Shown: positions 19,898 through 28,163, counted from the first letter of the stretch. The stretch: 33,810 bases of DNA from CAYXVB01 sp964467785 (GCA_964467785.1 CAYXVB010000015.1:1-33810), one strand, 5' to 3'. Program-made: numbers and translations. The notes: generated by a model from the sequence alone, not told the origin.

Positions 19898-20887
19898 ATG
19901 ACGATCCACAAGGCAGCCTTCTCCATCGTTCTTTCCGCCCTCGTCGCGGTCACGCTCGCTCCCTTCGCGGCCCATGCCGCGCCGGTGCTCATTGACCGCA
20001 TCGAAGCTTCAGTTAATTCGGGGCTGATCCTCAATTCCGACATCGCCCACTTCCGTCGCACCGAGCGGCTCAGGGCGCAACTCGATCCGCTTTACGCCGG
20101 CACATCCATTGGCGCCAAAGGAGCGAACGCCTCCGATAGCGAGATCGTATCCTATCTCACCGACGAAAAACTCATCACACAGCAGTTTCCCGTGAGCGAC
20201 GCCGAAGTCGAGCAAGAGATCAATTCCATCCAATCCAACAACAAGATCGACCGCTCCAAGCTCCGCTCCGCCCTGGCAGAGCAGGGTTTCACCTTCGACG
20301 ATTATTTCGAGCTGATCCGTTCAAGCACCGCCAAGCGCAATCTGATCGACCGGGACATCCGCACCCGCGTCAGCATCTCCGACGCCGACATCAAGAACTA
20401 CTACTTCAACAAGCTCTCCAAGGGCGATGCGAGCAATCGGGCCTATCAGCTGAGGATCATCTACCTTTCGCCTAAGACTTATAAGACCCAGGCGGCGCTG
20501 GGCGATGCGGCCAGGCGCGCGCAGGACGCCATCAAAGGCGGCGAGACTTTCGAAGAAGTCGCCAAGCGCATGAGCGACGACGCCACGGCATCGTCCGGCG
20601 GGGATCTCGGAACCGTCACTGACGACCAGATGAACCCGGCCGTCCGGGAACAGGTCAAGAAGCTTCGGATCGGACAGGTCAGCGAGATCTTCGGCGCTCC
20701 GGCACAAGGCTATTACCTCGTCAAACTAGTGGACGTGAAGTCGGATGAAACCAACCGACTCGACCGGATGAAAGAAGAGATCCGCGGGCAACTCATGGCT
20801 TCCGAGTACCAGCATCAGATCCAGATCTGGCTCGAGAGACAACGCCAAAACGCGTTCATTCACCGCGCTGAACCGTCCAACAAGTAA
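19898..20887 (+). CDS. surA: SurA-like periplasmic chaperone/peptidyl-prolyl isomerase
   Basis: SurA escorts unfolded outer-membrane proteins through the periplasm. I chose the ATG at 19898, which has GAGG 5 bases before and starts a clean signal peptide (MTIHKAAFSIVLSALVAVTL, cleavage after AAHA). The family N-terminal chaperone domain follows, beginning IDRIEASVNSGLILNSDI. There is a single parvulin domain (about 185-290, with FEEVAKRMSDDATASSGGDLG and YYLVKLVDV), where E. coli SurA has two. At 329 residues it is correspondingly short. It lies 61 bp after ppiC and 17 bp before pdxA. The surA-pdxA adjacency is also found in E. coli, which supports the name. Confidence 0.9.
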   Translation: MTIHKAAFSIVLSALVAVTLAPFAAHAAPVLIDRIEASVNSGLILNSDIAHFRRTERLRAQLDPLYAGTSIGAKGANASDSEIVSYLTDEKLITQQFPVSDAEVEQEINSIQSNNKIDRSKLRSALAEQGFTFDDYFELIRSSTAKRNLIDRDIRTRVSISDADIKNYYFNKLSKGDASNRAYQLRIIYLSPKTYKTQAALGDAARRAQDAIKGGETFEEVAKRMSDDATASSGGDLGTVTDDQMNPAVREQVKKLRIGQVSEIFGAPAQGYYLVKLVDVKSDETNRLDRMKEEIRGQLMASEYQHQIQIWLERQRQNAFIHRAEPSNK

Positions 20888-20904
20888 TCGCAGCTGGAAC
20901 TTCG

Positions 20905-21969
20905 ATGTCCCGCGACCTACCCATTCTTGCGATTACGCCCGGCGACCCCGACGGGATCGGGCCCGAAATCGTCTGGAAAATGATCCGCAGCGGTATCGCG
21001 CGCAAACTCGGTGTTCGGCTTCTGTGCATCGGAGCGCGCCGGCCCTTTGATCGCCTCAAGGCGCCGGTGGATTCTCTAGACCCGTGCGACTTCTCCGATG
21101 GACGCAAAGGTGCATCACGGACCAGGATCTGGCTCTACGCCGCTCCCGAGCAACCCGATAAAAAAGGCGCCCATCTCGGCGGCTATCAGTCTGGCTGGGC
21201 GATCCGCGAAGCGACCCATTTGGTCAAAGAAGGCTTTGCCGAAGCCATCGTCACGGGACCGATCAGCAAAGACCACCTCCAGCAGGGGGGGTTTCCGTAC
21301 CCGGGACATACCGAAATGCTCGCGGAACTTTGCGCGGACGAGGACCCTGACGTAGACGTCGGCGAAGTCACCATGATGTTGGCCAACGAGCAGCTCCGCA
21401 TTTCGCTGGTCACGACCCATCTCGCGCTCAAGGATGTAACGAGGGCAATCAATGCCGCGAAAATCCGTCGTGCGGTCACACAAACCGTCGATAGCCTGCA
21501 TCACTGGTGGGGCATTCGCAAACCACATGTCGCTGTCGCGGCGCTTAACCCCCACGCCGGAGAATCCGGCTTGTTCGGTGACGAGGAGCAAAAAACCATC
21601 GGTCCGGCTCTCCAAAAGCTGCGCGCCGAACTAGGCTCAAGTTGCACGATTTCCGGACCGCTCCCGGCAGACACTCTATTTGCAAACCATATTCTGGCTG
21701 TGCAGGCGATGTCTGACTCAAAGCGCCGGCCCGCTTCGGGGCGCGTCCCCTATGACGCGGTGATTTGCATGTATCACGACCAGGGCTTGATTCCGGTCAA
21801 GCTGCTTGATTTCCAAAAGACCGTCAATGTAACACTGGGTTTGCCCATCATCCGCACCTCCGTGGATCATGGGGTCGCCTTTGACATCGCTGGCAAAGGG
21901 ATCGCCGATCCCTCCAGCCTTGAGTCGGCATTGCGGCTTGCTGCCGAAATCGTCCTGAAGCGCCGCTAA
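20905..21969 (+). CDS. pdxA: 4-hydroxythreonine-4-phosphate dehydrogenase
   Basis: PdxA oxidises 4-phosphohydroxy-L-threonine in the DXP-dependent route to pyridoxal phosphate. Motifs seen in 354 residues are GDPDGIGPE at 13-21, TGPISK, the substrate loop PGHTE with His135, the metal histidines His172 (TTHLALKDV), His217 (NPHAGE) and His291 (MYHDQG), and a C-terminal RTSVDHGVAFDIAGKG. His172 and His217 are 45 apart as in E. coli, but His217 to His291 is 74 instead of 55. An extra stretch of about 19 residues (around 264-281, AVQAMSDSKRRPASG) sits before the YHDQG strand. The ATG is 17 bp after surA. Confidence 0.95.
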   Translation: MSRDLPILAITPGDPDGIGPEIVWKMIRSGIARKLGVRLLCIGARRPFDRLKAPVDSLDPCDFSDGRKGASRTRIWLYAAPEQPDKKGAHLGGYQSGWAIREATHLVKEGFAEAIVTGPISKDHLQQGGFPYPGHTEMLAELCADEDPDVDVGEVTMMLANEQLRISLVTTHLALKDVTRAINAAKIRRAVTQTVDSLHHWWGIRKPHVAVAALNPHAGESGLFGDEEQKTIGPALQKLRAELGSSCTISGPLPADTLFANHILAVQAMSDSKRRPASGRVPYDAVICMYHDQGLIPVKLLDFQKTVNVTLGLPIIRTSVDHGVAFDIAGKGIADPSSLESALRLAAEIVLKRR

Positions 21970-21993
21970 TATATAGAAGGGGAGCAACCAGTA

Positions 21994-23430
21994 ATGACCC
22001 TGAAGATTCCAGCATCCATTTTCCGTGAGTACGACATCCGCGGCATCGCCGGTCGCGATCTTTCTCCGGAGTTCGCCGAAGCGCTCGGCCTCGCCTACGC
22101 GCACTACCTCAAAAACAAGGTGGGTAACCTGGGCCGCAATCCCAAGGTATCTGTCGGCAAGGACTGTCGCGTCACCGGGGATTCCTACGCCGCGGCGCTC
22201 GCCAAAGGCATGATGCGCGGAGGGCTAGACGTCGTTCGTCTCGGAACATGCCCCACGCCTCTCACGTATTTTAGCCTCTTCCACCTCAACCTTGAGGGCG
22301 GGATCATGGTCACTGGCTCTCATAATCCTGCCGATTACAACGGATTCAAGGTGGGCGTGGGTCGCGACACCCTCCATGGCCACCAGATCCAGGAACTCCG
22401 CGCGCTGATGGAAAAGGGTGTACCGGCAGCCGACAAGGCAGGCACCGCGAGCGATTTCGCGATCATCTCGCCTTACATCGATCACCTCGCCAAGAACGCA
22501 CGCAAACTGACGAAAAAGAAGATCGTCCTCGACGCTGGCAACGGCACCGCAGGCAATGTCGCTCCAGAACTGTTCGAGCGCCTGGGCGCCGAAGTCATCC
22601 CGCTATTCTGCGAACTCGACGGCCGCTTCCCCAATCACCATCCGGATCCGACCGTTCCGGCCAACCTCAAACAGCTGGTCGACAAAGTCCTCCAGGAAAA
22701 AGCCGATTTCGGTATTGCCTTCGACGGCGATTCAGATCGCATCGGCGTTGTCGACGAAAAGGGGCGCATCCTTTTCGGCGATGAGCTCATGGTCGTCTTC
22801 GCCCGCAATGTCCTGAAGGAAAAGCCCGGCTCCACGATCATTTCCGAAGTGAAATCGAGCCACCGCCTTTATAACGACATCACAGCCAAGGGTGGTAACG
22901 CCATCATGTGGAAAACTGGCCACTCTCTCATCAAATCCAAGATGAAAGAGACCAAGGCCGCTCTCGCCGGCGAGATGTCGGGCCACATTTTCTTCGCCGA
23001 TCGTTACTTTGGTTACGATGACGCGATCTATGCGGCGCTTCGCTTCTATGAGATCGCCTGTGATGCCAAAGGTCCCGTCTCCTCGCTGATCGCGGACCTC
23101 CCGCCGGTGGTTGCCACACCTGAAATCCGGGTGGACTGCGAAGAGGCCCTTAAGTTCAAGCTGGTCGAGGAGACCAAGAAGCTCATCACTCATGGCAACG
23201 GCCATGATCTCAAGATCACGGACATTGACGGGGTCCGCGCCGACTTCGGCGATGGCTGGGGCCTAGTCCGCGCATCCAACACTCAGCCCGTTCTCGTGCT
23301 TCGCTTCGAGGCTCCGTCCCAGGGGCGCCTATCCGAGATCCGCCACCGCATGGAGGACGCGCTCCATCAGGCGGCGGCTGCCATTGGCCACCCGCCCGTC
23401 AAAACTGACGGCTCCGGCGGCGGCCACTGA
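21994..23430 (+). CDS. Phosphomannomutase/phosphoglucomutase (AlgC/ManB type)
   Basis: This alpha-D-phosphohexomutase of 478 residues moves phosphate between C1 and C6 of mannose or glucose phosphates, feeding polysaccharide, LPS and nucleotide-sugar synthesis. All four active-site loops are clear: catalytic Ser109 in TGSHNP, the Mg-binding DGDSDR at 244-249, the sugar loop GEMSGH at 326-331 and the phosphate loop RASNTQP near 426. GEMSGH is the form found in PMM/PGM enzymes with dual specificity. The ATG at 21994 follows AAGGGGAG. It is 24 bp from pdxA and may share its transcript. A Gly/His-rich tail ends the protein. Confidence 0.94.
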   Translation: MTLKIPASIFREYDIRGIAGRDLSPEFAEALGLAYAHYLKNKVGNLGRNPKVSVGKDCRVTGDSYAAALAKGMMRGGLDVVRLGTCPTPLTYFSLFHLNLEGGIMVTGSHNPADYNGFKVGVGRDTLHGHQIQELRALMEKGVPAADKAGTASDFAIISPYIDHLAKNARKLTKKKIVLDAGNGTAGNVAPELFERLGAEVIPLFCELDGRFPNHHPDPTVPANLKQLVDKVLQEKADFGIAFDGDSDRIGVVDEKGRILFGDELMVVFARNVLKEKPGSTIISEVKSSHRLYNDITAKGGNAIMWKTGHSLIKSKMKETKAALAGEMSGHIFFADRYFGYDDAIYAALRFYEIACDAKGPVSSLIADLPPVVATPEIRVDCEEALKFKLVEETKKLITHGNGHDLKITDIDGVRADFGDGWGLVRASNTQPVLVLRFEAPSQGRLSEIRHRMEDALHQAAAAIGHPPVKTDGSGGGH

Positions 23431-23493
23431 GTCTAAACCCGGACCCCAAGTCCGGTTACAAACGGTAGAAAAGCCCTGCGGAGTCAGATAGAA

Positions 23494-26160
23494 ATGAAGC
23501 CTATGGCTTCAAAAAAGCAGTCTGGCTCCGCAGCGCGTAAACGCAGCACTGACACGGCTTCCTCTTCCGCGACGACGGCCGCACTGAACGACGAAGCGAT
23601 CATCGTCAAAGGCGCCAAGGTCCACAATCTCCGCAACATTGACGTCTTCATCCCACGCGACAAGCTGACTGTTCTGACGGGTCCTTCCGGCTCCGGCAAA
23701 AGCTCCCTCGCATTTGATACAATCTACGCCGAGGGCCAGCGCCGCTACGTGGAGAGCCTCTCAGCCTACGCCCGCCAGTTCCTCGAACAGCTCGGCAAGC
23801 CGGACGTCGAGTCCATTTCCGGCCTGAGTCCCACGATTTCGATCGAGCAAAAGACCACGAGCTACAATCCTCGCTCCACGGTCGGTACCGTCACCGAGAT
23901 CTACGACTATCTGAGACTGCTGTTCGCCCGAATCGCCAAGCCCGTCTGCTGGAATTGCGGAAAACCCATCCGCTCGCAGTCTCCGCAACAAATTGTCGAT
24001 TCGATCCTCTCCGCACCCGAGAACACCCGCATCGCGATACTCGCGCCGATGGTCCGCGGGCGAAAAGGGGAGTATCAAAAAGAGCTCGCCCAGCTGCGCC
24101 AGCGCGGCTTTGTCCGGGTACGCGTTGACGGCGAGGTCCGCGACCTCTCCGAAGACATCATCCTCGACAAGAATAAGAAACATGACATCGATGTCTACGT
24201 CGACCGGCTCGTGATCAAGGGTGACCGAGCCGTCCTAGGAACCCGCGTCAGCGATTCCGTCGAGCTAGCGCTCAAGCTAGCCGAGGGCCAGCTTGTCATT
24301 GAAACGCACGAAGGCGACAAAAAAACCGAAACGCTCATGTCCGAGAAGTTCGCCTGTCCGGACTGCAAGATCAGTTACCCTTCACCCGAGCCCCGCACTT
24401 TCTCGTTCAACAGCCCCATGGGGGCGTGCCCGACTTGCGACGGTCTCGGAATCGATCCCGACATACAGGCAGAAGCGGAGGAGGAAGAGCTTTCCGACTC
24501 CGATCAAGTGCCTGTGATCCACGAAGAGATCACTCCTGACAACGCCCCGTGCCCGGATTGCAATGGAGCACGCCTTCGTAAGGAAAGCCTGCACTTCAAA
24601 ATCGAGGATCTCAATATTGCGCAACTCTGCGTTTACTCCCTCGGCGATCTCGCGCAATTTTTCGGCAAAGAGATTTCCCTTACCGAGCGCGAGCACCTGA
24701 TCGCCGACCGGATCCTCAAAGAGATTTCCGAACGCCTTCGCTTCCTCAACCAGGTCGGCGTGGACTATCTCAGCCTTTCGCGACCCGCACAGACCCTTTC
24801 AGGGGGCGAGGGACAGCGCATCCGCCTGGCGACCCAGATCGGCAGCTCGCTTGTCGGCGTGATCTATGTGCTCGATGAGCCGTCGATCGGACTCCACCAG
24901 CGCGACAACGCGCGACTCATCGAGACGCTTCAGCGCCTTCGCGATCTCGGTAACACGGTCCTCGTCGTCGAACACGACCGCGACACCATGGAGGCCGCCG
25001 ACTGGATTGTCGACCTTGGTCCCGGCGCGGGCGTCCGAGGCGGCAATGTTGTCGTGGCCGGCACGCTCCAGGACGTCATCAACACCAAAGAGAGCGTAAC
25101 CGGCCAATATATCCGCGGAGATGAAGAGATCGCCGTTCCTCAGGTCCGCCGCCCTTGGTCCGAAGACCGATCCATCCGCGTCGAGAGCGCCAAGCTCAAT
25201 AACCTCAAGAACGTCACCGTTGATTTCCCGCTCGGGATCTTTACCTGCGTGACCGGCGTCTCGGGCAGCGGCAAGTCGACGCTCGTCATCGACACCCTCT
25301 ATAAAGCGCTCGTCAAATCCCTCTACAAGGTGGAAGTCAGCGATCTCAAAGTCAAGGCCATCACGGGCCTCGACCACATCGATAAAGTCATCGACATCGA
25401 TCAGAGTCCCATCGGACGCACGCCGAGGTCTAATCCCGCCACCTATACCGGACTTTTCAGCCTGGTCCGCGATTTGTTCGCGGGGCTTCCCGACGCGCAA
25501 GTGCGTGGCTACGGCCCAGGCCGATTCTCCTTCAACGTCAAGGGAGGACGCTGCGAGGCATGTGAAGGCGACGGCGTCACCAAGATCGAAATGCATTTCC
25601 TGCCCGACGTCTTCGTCCAATGCGACGTTTGCAAAGGCCGCCGGTACAATCGCGAAACGCTGGAGATCCGCTACAAAGGCAAGAATATCGCTGATGTCTT
25701 GGAAATGACCGGCGAGGAAGCCCTACCGTTTTTCGACGCGATCCCCTCGATCAAGGCAAAGCTCAAGATCCTCAACGACGTCGGACTCGGTTATCTCGCC
25801 CTCGGTCAGAGCGCTACCACGCTCTCCGGTGGCGAGGCCCAGCGAATCAAGCTCTCCAAGGAGCTTTCGCGCCGAAGCACCGGCCGCACGGTCTACATTC
25901 TCGACGAACCCTCCACCGGCCTCCACTTTGACGACGTCAAAAAGCTCGTCAACATCCTGCAGGCCCTCGTCGATCAAGGCAATACCGTGATCGTGATCGA
26001 GCACAACCTCGACATCATCAAGGTCGCGGACCACCTCATCGACATGGGCCCTGAAGGAGGTTCAGGCGGGGGAGACGTTATCGCTCAAGGTACTCCCGAG
26101 GAAGTCGCCAAGGTCAAGGAAAGCCATACCGGGCGATTCCTGGGGAGATACCTTCAATGA
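23494..26160 (+). CDS. uvrA: Excinuclease ABC subunit A with a reduced insertion domain
   Basis: UvrA is the damage-searching ATPase of nucleotide excision repair. The 888 residues hold two ABC modules: Walker A GPSGSGKSS at 63-71 and GVSGSGKST in the second half, signatures LSGGEGQR and LSGGEAQR, and the Walker B pair LDEPSIGLH and LDEPSTGLH. The Zn module before the insertion domain is complete (C288, C291, C312, C315), as is the later CEAC...CDVC one. Between GLG-319 and the next CPDC at 353 there are only about 33 residues, rich in Glu and Asp, where E. coli has roughly 110-120; most of the insertion domain is absent. An N-terminal tail of about 33 Ser/Ala/Lys-rich residues precedes the fold. 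Confidence 0.96.
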   Translation: MKPMASKKQSGSAARKRSTDTASSSATTAALNDEAIIVKGAKVHNLRNIDVFIPRDKLTVLTGPSGSGKSSLAFDTIYAEGQRRYVESLSAYARQFLEQLGKPDVESISGLSPTISIEQKTTSYNPRSTVGTVTEIYDYLRLLFARIAKPVCWNCGKPIRSQSPQQIVDSILSAPENTRIAILAPMVRGRKGEYQKELAQLRQRGFVRVRVDGEVRDLSEDIILDKNKKHDIDVYVDRLVIKGDRAVLGTRVSDSVELALKLAEGQLVIETHEGDKKTETLMSEKFACPDCKISYPSPEPRTFSFNSPMGACPTCDGLGIDPDIQAEAEEEELSDSDQVPVIHEEITPDNAPCPDCNGARLRKESLHFKIEDLNIAQLCVYSLGDLAQFFGKEISLTEREHLIADRILKEISERLRFLNQVGVDYLSLSRPAQTLSGGEGQRIRLATQIGSSLVGVIYVLDEPSIGLHQRDNARLIETLQRLRDLGNTVLVVEHDRDTMEAADWIVDLGPGAGVRGGNVVVAGTLQDVINTKESVTGQYIRGDEEIAVPQVRRPWSEDRSIRVESAKLNNLKNVTVDFPLGIFTCVTGVSGSGKSTLVIDTLYKALVKSLYKVEVSDLKVKAITGLDHIDKVIDIDQSPIGRTPRSNPATYTGLFSLVRDLFAGLPDAQVRGYGPGRFSFNVKGGRCEACEGDGVTKIEMHFLPDVFVQCDVCKGRRYNRETLEIRYKGKNIADVLEMTGEEALPFFDAIPSIKAKLKILNDVGLGYLALGQSATTLSGGEAQRIKLSKELSRRSTGRTVYILDEPSTGLHFDDVKKLVNILQALVDQGNTVIVIEHNLDIIKVADHLIDMGPEGGSGGGDVIAQGTPEEVAKVKESHTGRFLGRYLQ

Positions 26161-26173
26161 GGAGGCTCAACAG

Positions 26174-26566
26174 TTATTTCGACTCGCTCGTCACCGTTAA
26201 AAAGCAGTGCTGCACTTCATACCCGACGACGTAGCCAGGCCTGCAACGAACACTTCCGTCCGGAGTGGATTCAGCCTCATAGGGTCCATCGTAAGATTGA
26301 TAGGCCATCGAGAAGGTCACGTTCCAATCGGCATTTGACTGGAAGTATTTTGTCCTAGCTTCAGTACATGCCTGCGATGGCCTACCCGAGGCTTGGCCGA
26401 GCAACGCAGTTACCATGAAAGAATGGTAGCCCCCGCGACGGACGCATTCTCCATCGGTATTCAGATAAGTTCCTTCGATTCTCATCGCATCGGCGAATAC
26501 TGGAGTCGTCGCCAAAAAAGATAGCGCAAGCAATACGAAACTGGCACTTTTCAAAACCTTATTCAT
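26174..26566 (-). CDS. Small secreted protein with four cysteines, unknown function
   Basis: This 130-residue protein has a good signal peptide (h-region SASFVLLALSFLATTPVFA, cut before DAM). The mature part is about 105 residues with Cys41, Cys67, Cys108 and Cys121, enough for two disulfides, and is rich in Tyr and Gly. I do not recognise the family. The ATG follows GAGAGG. It lies 49 bp downstream of another small secreted gene (26616-26924), and the pair is probably one transcript started at the direct-repeat promoter near 26985-27028. It is convergent with uvrA, 13 bp apart, with no obvious terminator. Confidence 0.75.
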   Translation of the reverse strand: MNKVLKSASFVLLALSFLATTPVFADAMRIEGTYLNTDGECVRRGGYHSFMVTALLGQASGRPSQACTEARTKYFQSNADWNVTFSMAYQSYDGPYEAESTPDGSVRCRPGYVVGYEVQHCFLTVTSESK

Positions 26567-26615
26567 TTAAAACCTCTCATTATTGATACATTTACAGACT
26601 TAAATAACGATGCAC

Positions 26616-26924
26616 TCAATTGATGATTCCAGCCGAATCCAATCGAATCCAACAGTACGGGCTTGATGCACTCAAAGGCTGAACACAGCGAATTCCATTT
26701 GCCAGTTTGACGTCAGCGTTACTAAATGAGTCCCTCACAATTGGAGCACTCAGTTTTCTCCAAACCTCTTGTGCCGCCGCCCCAAGAATGTAGAGCTGGA
26801 CTCCTTCTTGAAAGGGGCTCAAGGAAACAACTCCCTTAACTTCCGGCAAGGGCATGCTCGCTTGAGACGAGAGACTGCTAAAAAGAAAGAGGGCAGAGAA
26901 CATCATCGAAATCCTATTTTTCAC
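26616..26924 (-). CDS. Small secreted protein, unknown function
   Basis: This protein has 102 residues from a GTG start at 26924, with AGGAG about 10 bases before. A signal peptide (MMFSALFLFSSLSSQA, cut before SMP) precedes a mature chain of about 80 residues with one Cys pair (Cys80 and Cys91, in GIRCVQPL and SPYCWIRL). This is probably a small disulfide-bonded periplasmic or secreted protein. It is the first gene after the direct-repeat element at 27011-27028, with a leader of about 54 bases. The local sequence is richer in A/T than the nuo or uvrA regions. Confidence 0.7.
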   Translation of the reverse strand: MKNRISMMFSALFLFSSLSSQASMPLPEVKGVVSLSPFQEGVQLYILGAAAQEVWRKLSAPIVRDSFSNADVKLANGIRCVQPLSASSPYCWIRLDSAGIIN

Positions 26925-26984
26925 GTTATTTATCTCCTGTTTTTCACGTCAAGAGCGTGTCGCCTTGAACAATTAATGCCTTGC

Positions 26985-26990
26985 ATTATA
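26985..26990 (-). promoter_or_regulatory. Perfect TATAAT -10 box upstream of the 26616-26924 gene
   Basis: On the minus strand TATAAT lies exactly 20 bp downstream of the direct repeat at 27011-27028. There is no good -35 hexamer (TGGCAA at 17-bp spacing), which suggests the promoter depends on an activator bound at the repeat. Transcription would begin near 26978. Confidence 0.6.
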
Positions 26991-27010
26991 TTTAATTTCA
27001 TCAATTCTTG

Positions 27011-27028
27011 CCACTGACATCCACTGAC
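27011..27028 (-). promoter_or_regulatory. Direct-repeat operator-like element, copy 1
   Basis: The minus strand reads GTCAGTGG-AT-GTCAGTGG, two identical 8-mers with a 10-bp period. An identical copy stands at 28127-28144, and both are followed after exactly 20 bp by a TATAAT-like box. One helical turn between head-to-tail half-sites is what OmpR/PhoB-type winged-helix proteins bind. The gene encoding such a protein is at 30007. Confidence 0.65.
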
Positions 27029-27048
27029 GCCACTCCCGCATGCAGATT

Positions 27049-27678
27049 TCAATGAGTGACCGCGAGGTCTGACTCAAGCTGTGCTGACACCCAAGGCAGC
27101 AGTTCTTGGACCCACTGACTTCGGCCATCCGTTCCAATAAACTCAAAGTTTGGCCCGCGATAGAAATGGTCCGAATAGTAGTGGTTGCTATCACACGAAG
27201 CGATCACGGCTTTTCGCAACTGGCCTTGCTCGATCGGATTGTAAAAGTTCACGGAAACCGCAAATTCGGACGTACCGGCGGGACCTATCCCAAACCCCAG
27301 CCCATTTCGCGAATGTCCGATATAGATAAATTCATGGAACCGGCTCAAGTTCATCTGCACGAATTCAGCAATCGCCCTCGAATGCTCCCGCTGCTTCGCG
27401 CAAGCGGAGTTGCTCCGCCGGAGGATCGCACCGCGGCCCGTGTCGGATTCGCAAGGAACGTTGGCGTTAAGGAGCGTGACCTCCGCCGCGCGATCCTTGC
27501 GAATCCACCGGGTATCGGACAGCCGCTGGAACCCCAGGCTTCCAAGTTTTCGTGTGAACCGGCTTTCCGTCACCTGACTCACCGAAGGGTTGAAGTCATG
27601 TTCCACCAGGTCCGCCGGACTAGAAAACTCGAGGTGGTCGGAGTACCCGATCAAAATCAGAATCAACAAGGGTCTCAT
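27049..27678 (-). CDS. Protein of unknown function with a His/Cys arrangement like clan CD peptidases
   Basis: This is a 209-residue protein from the ATG at 27678, which has GAGG 6 bases before; a TTG at 27690 lacks one. A short hydrophobic start (PLLILILIG) may be a signal or anchor. Two strand-like segments end in candidate catalytic residues: FIYIGHSRNGLG with His122 and KAVIASCDSNHYY with Cys162, followed by FEFIGTDG. A His after one beta strand and a Cys after the next is the layout of caspase/gingipain-type (clan CD) peptidases, but this is pattern resemblance only. It lies 30 bp downstream of the gene at 27709-28041 and so probably shares its direct-repeat promoter. Confidence 0.65.
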   Translation of the reverse strand: MRPLLILILIGYSDHLEFSSPADLVEHDFNPSVSQVTESRFTRKLGSLGFQRLSDTRWIRKDRAAEVTLLNANVPCESDTGRGAILRRSNSACAKQREHSRAIAEFVQMNLSRFHEFIYIGHSRNGLGFGIGPAGTSEFAVSVNFYNPIEQGQLRKAVIASCDSNHYYSDHFYRGPNFEFIGTDGRSQWVQELLPWVSAQLESDLAVTH

Positions 27679-27708
27679 GTGCCACCTCAAAATCTATCGG
27701 GGGCGCAA

Positions 27709-28041
27709 TCAATCCGCGTAAGCGTCGGCGCAGTAGGAGTTGTCGATCGGCTGCTTCGGACGATCGTCAAACCAGCTATCGCTGTCCACCTTGGGATAGC
27801 AAAGGGTCTGGCCTCCGACGCTCTCCCCCCAGTATCCGGATATTTCGCGCTCCGCACAGTTTTTTGGGTCAACGGGGTAACTGCCATTGAGCGTGGTCCC
27901 AAAGCGATCAGCAGGATAGCACCGGAGAAATCCAGATCGATCGGTATCCCAGTTATAAAAATACTGGCGCCCGTCAGCGAAAGCAGGAAGTGACAGCAAG
28001 GTCGTGACTGCCAGAATTGACTTAAACAATTTATTTTTCAT
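27709..28041 (-). CDS. Small secreted protein with two repeated Cys modules
   Basis: This protein has 110 residues with a signal peptide (LFKSILAVTTLLSLPAFA, cut before DG). The mature 88 residues contain two similar modules: C41-YP ... DPKN-C62-AE and C81-YP ... IDNSY-C104-AD. Each starts with Cys-Tyr-Pro and ends with Cys-Ala-acid after 21-23 residues, so an internal duplication is likely, probably with one disulfide per module. It is rich in Asp, Tyr and Trp. The ATG has AAGGAAA 7 bases before. It is first in its unit behind the second direct-repeat element, with a leader of about 53 bases. The family is not recognised. Confidence 0.72.
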   Translation of the reverse strand: MKNKLFKSILAVTTLLSLPAFADGRQYFYNWDTDRSGFLRCYPADRFGTTLNGSYPVDPKNCAEREISGYWGESVGGQTLCYPKVDSDSWFDDRPKQPIDNSYCADAYAD

Positions 28042-28100
28042 ACGTTTTTCCTTTCTAAAGGCGCCCTTTCAGCGCCGGCTCATTGGGTTTGACGCGCTGA

Positions 28101-28106
28101 GTTATA
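28101..28106 (-). promoter_or_regulatory. TATAAC -10 box upstream of the 27709-28041 gene
   Basis: On the minus strand TATAAC lies exactly 20 bp downstream of the second direct repeat, matching the geometry of copy 1. Transcription would begin near 28094. No -35 hexamer is evident. Confidence 0.55.
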
Positions 28107-28126
28107 ATTAAATTCCCTCCGACCCA

Positions 28127-28144
28127 CCACTGACATCCACTGAC
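28127..28144 (-). promoter_or_regulatory. Direct-repeat operator-like element, copy 2
   Basis: This is identical to copy 1 over CGTCAGTGGATGTCAGTGG (19 bases), with different flanks, so the match is not part of a longer duplication. It lies between the minus-strand small secreted gene and the plus-strand protease gene and could act on both. Confidence 0.65.
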
Positions 28145-28163
28145 GTCGGCAATTCTTACCGAT

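Noticed and set aside
23435..23460. CCGGAC/GTCCGG hairpin after the phosphomannomutase gene as a terminator
   Set aside because: The stem is only 6 bp and no T-run follows; too weak to call.
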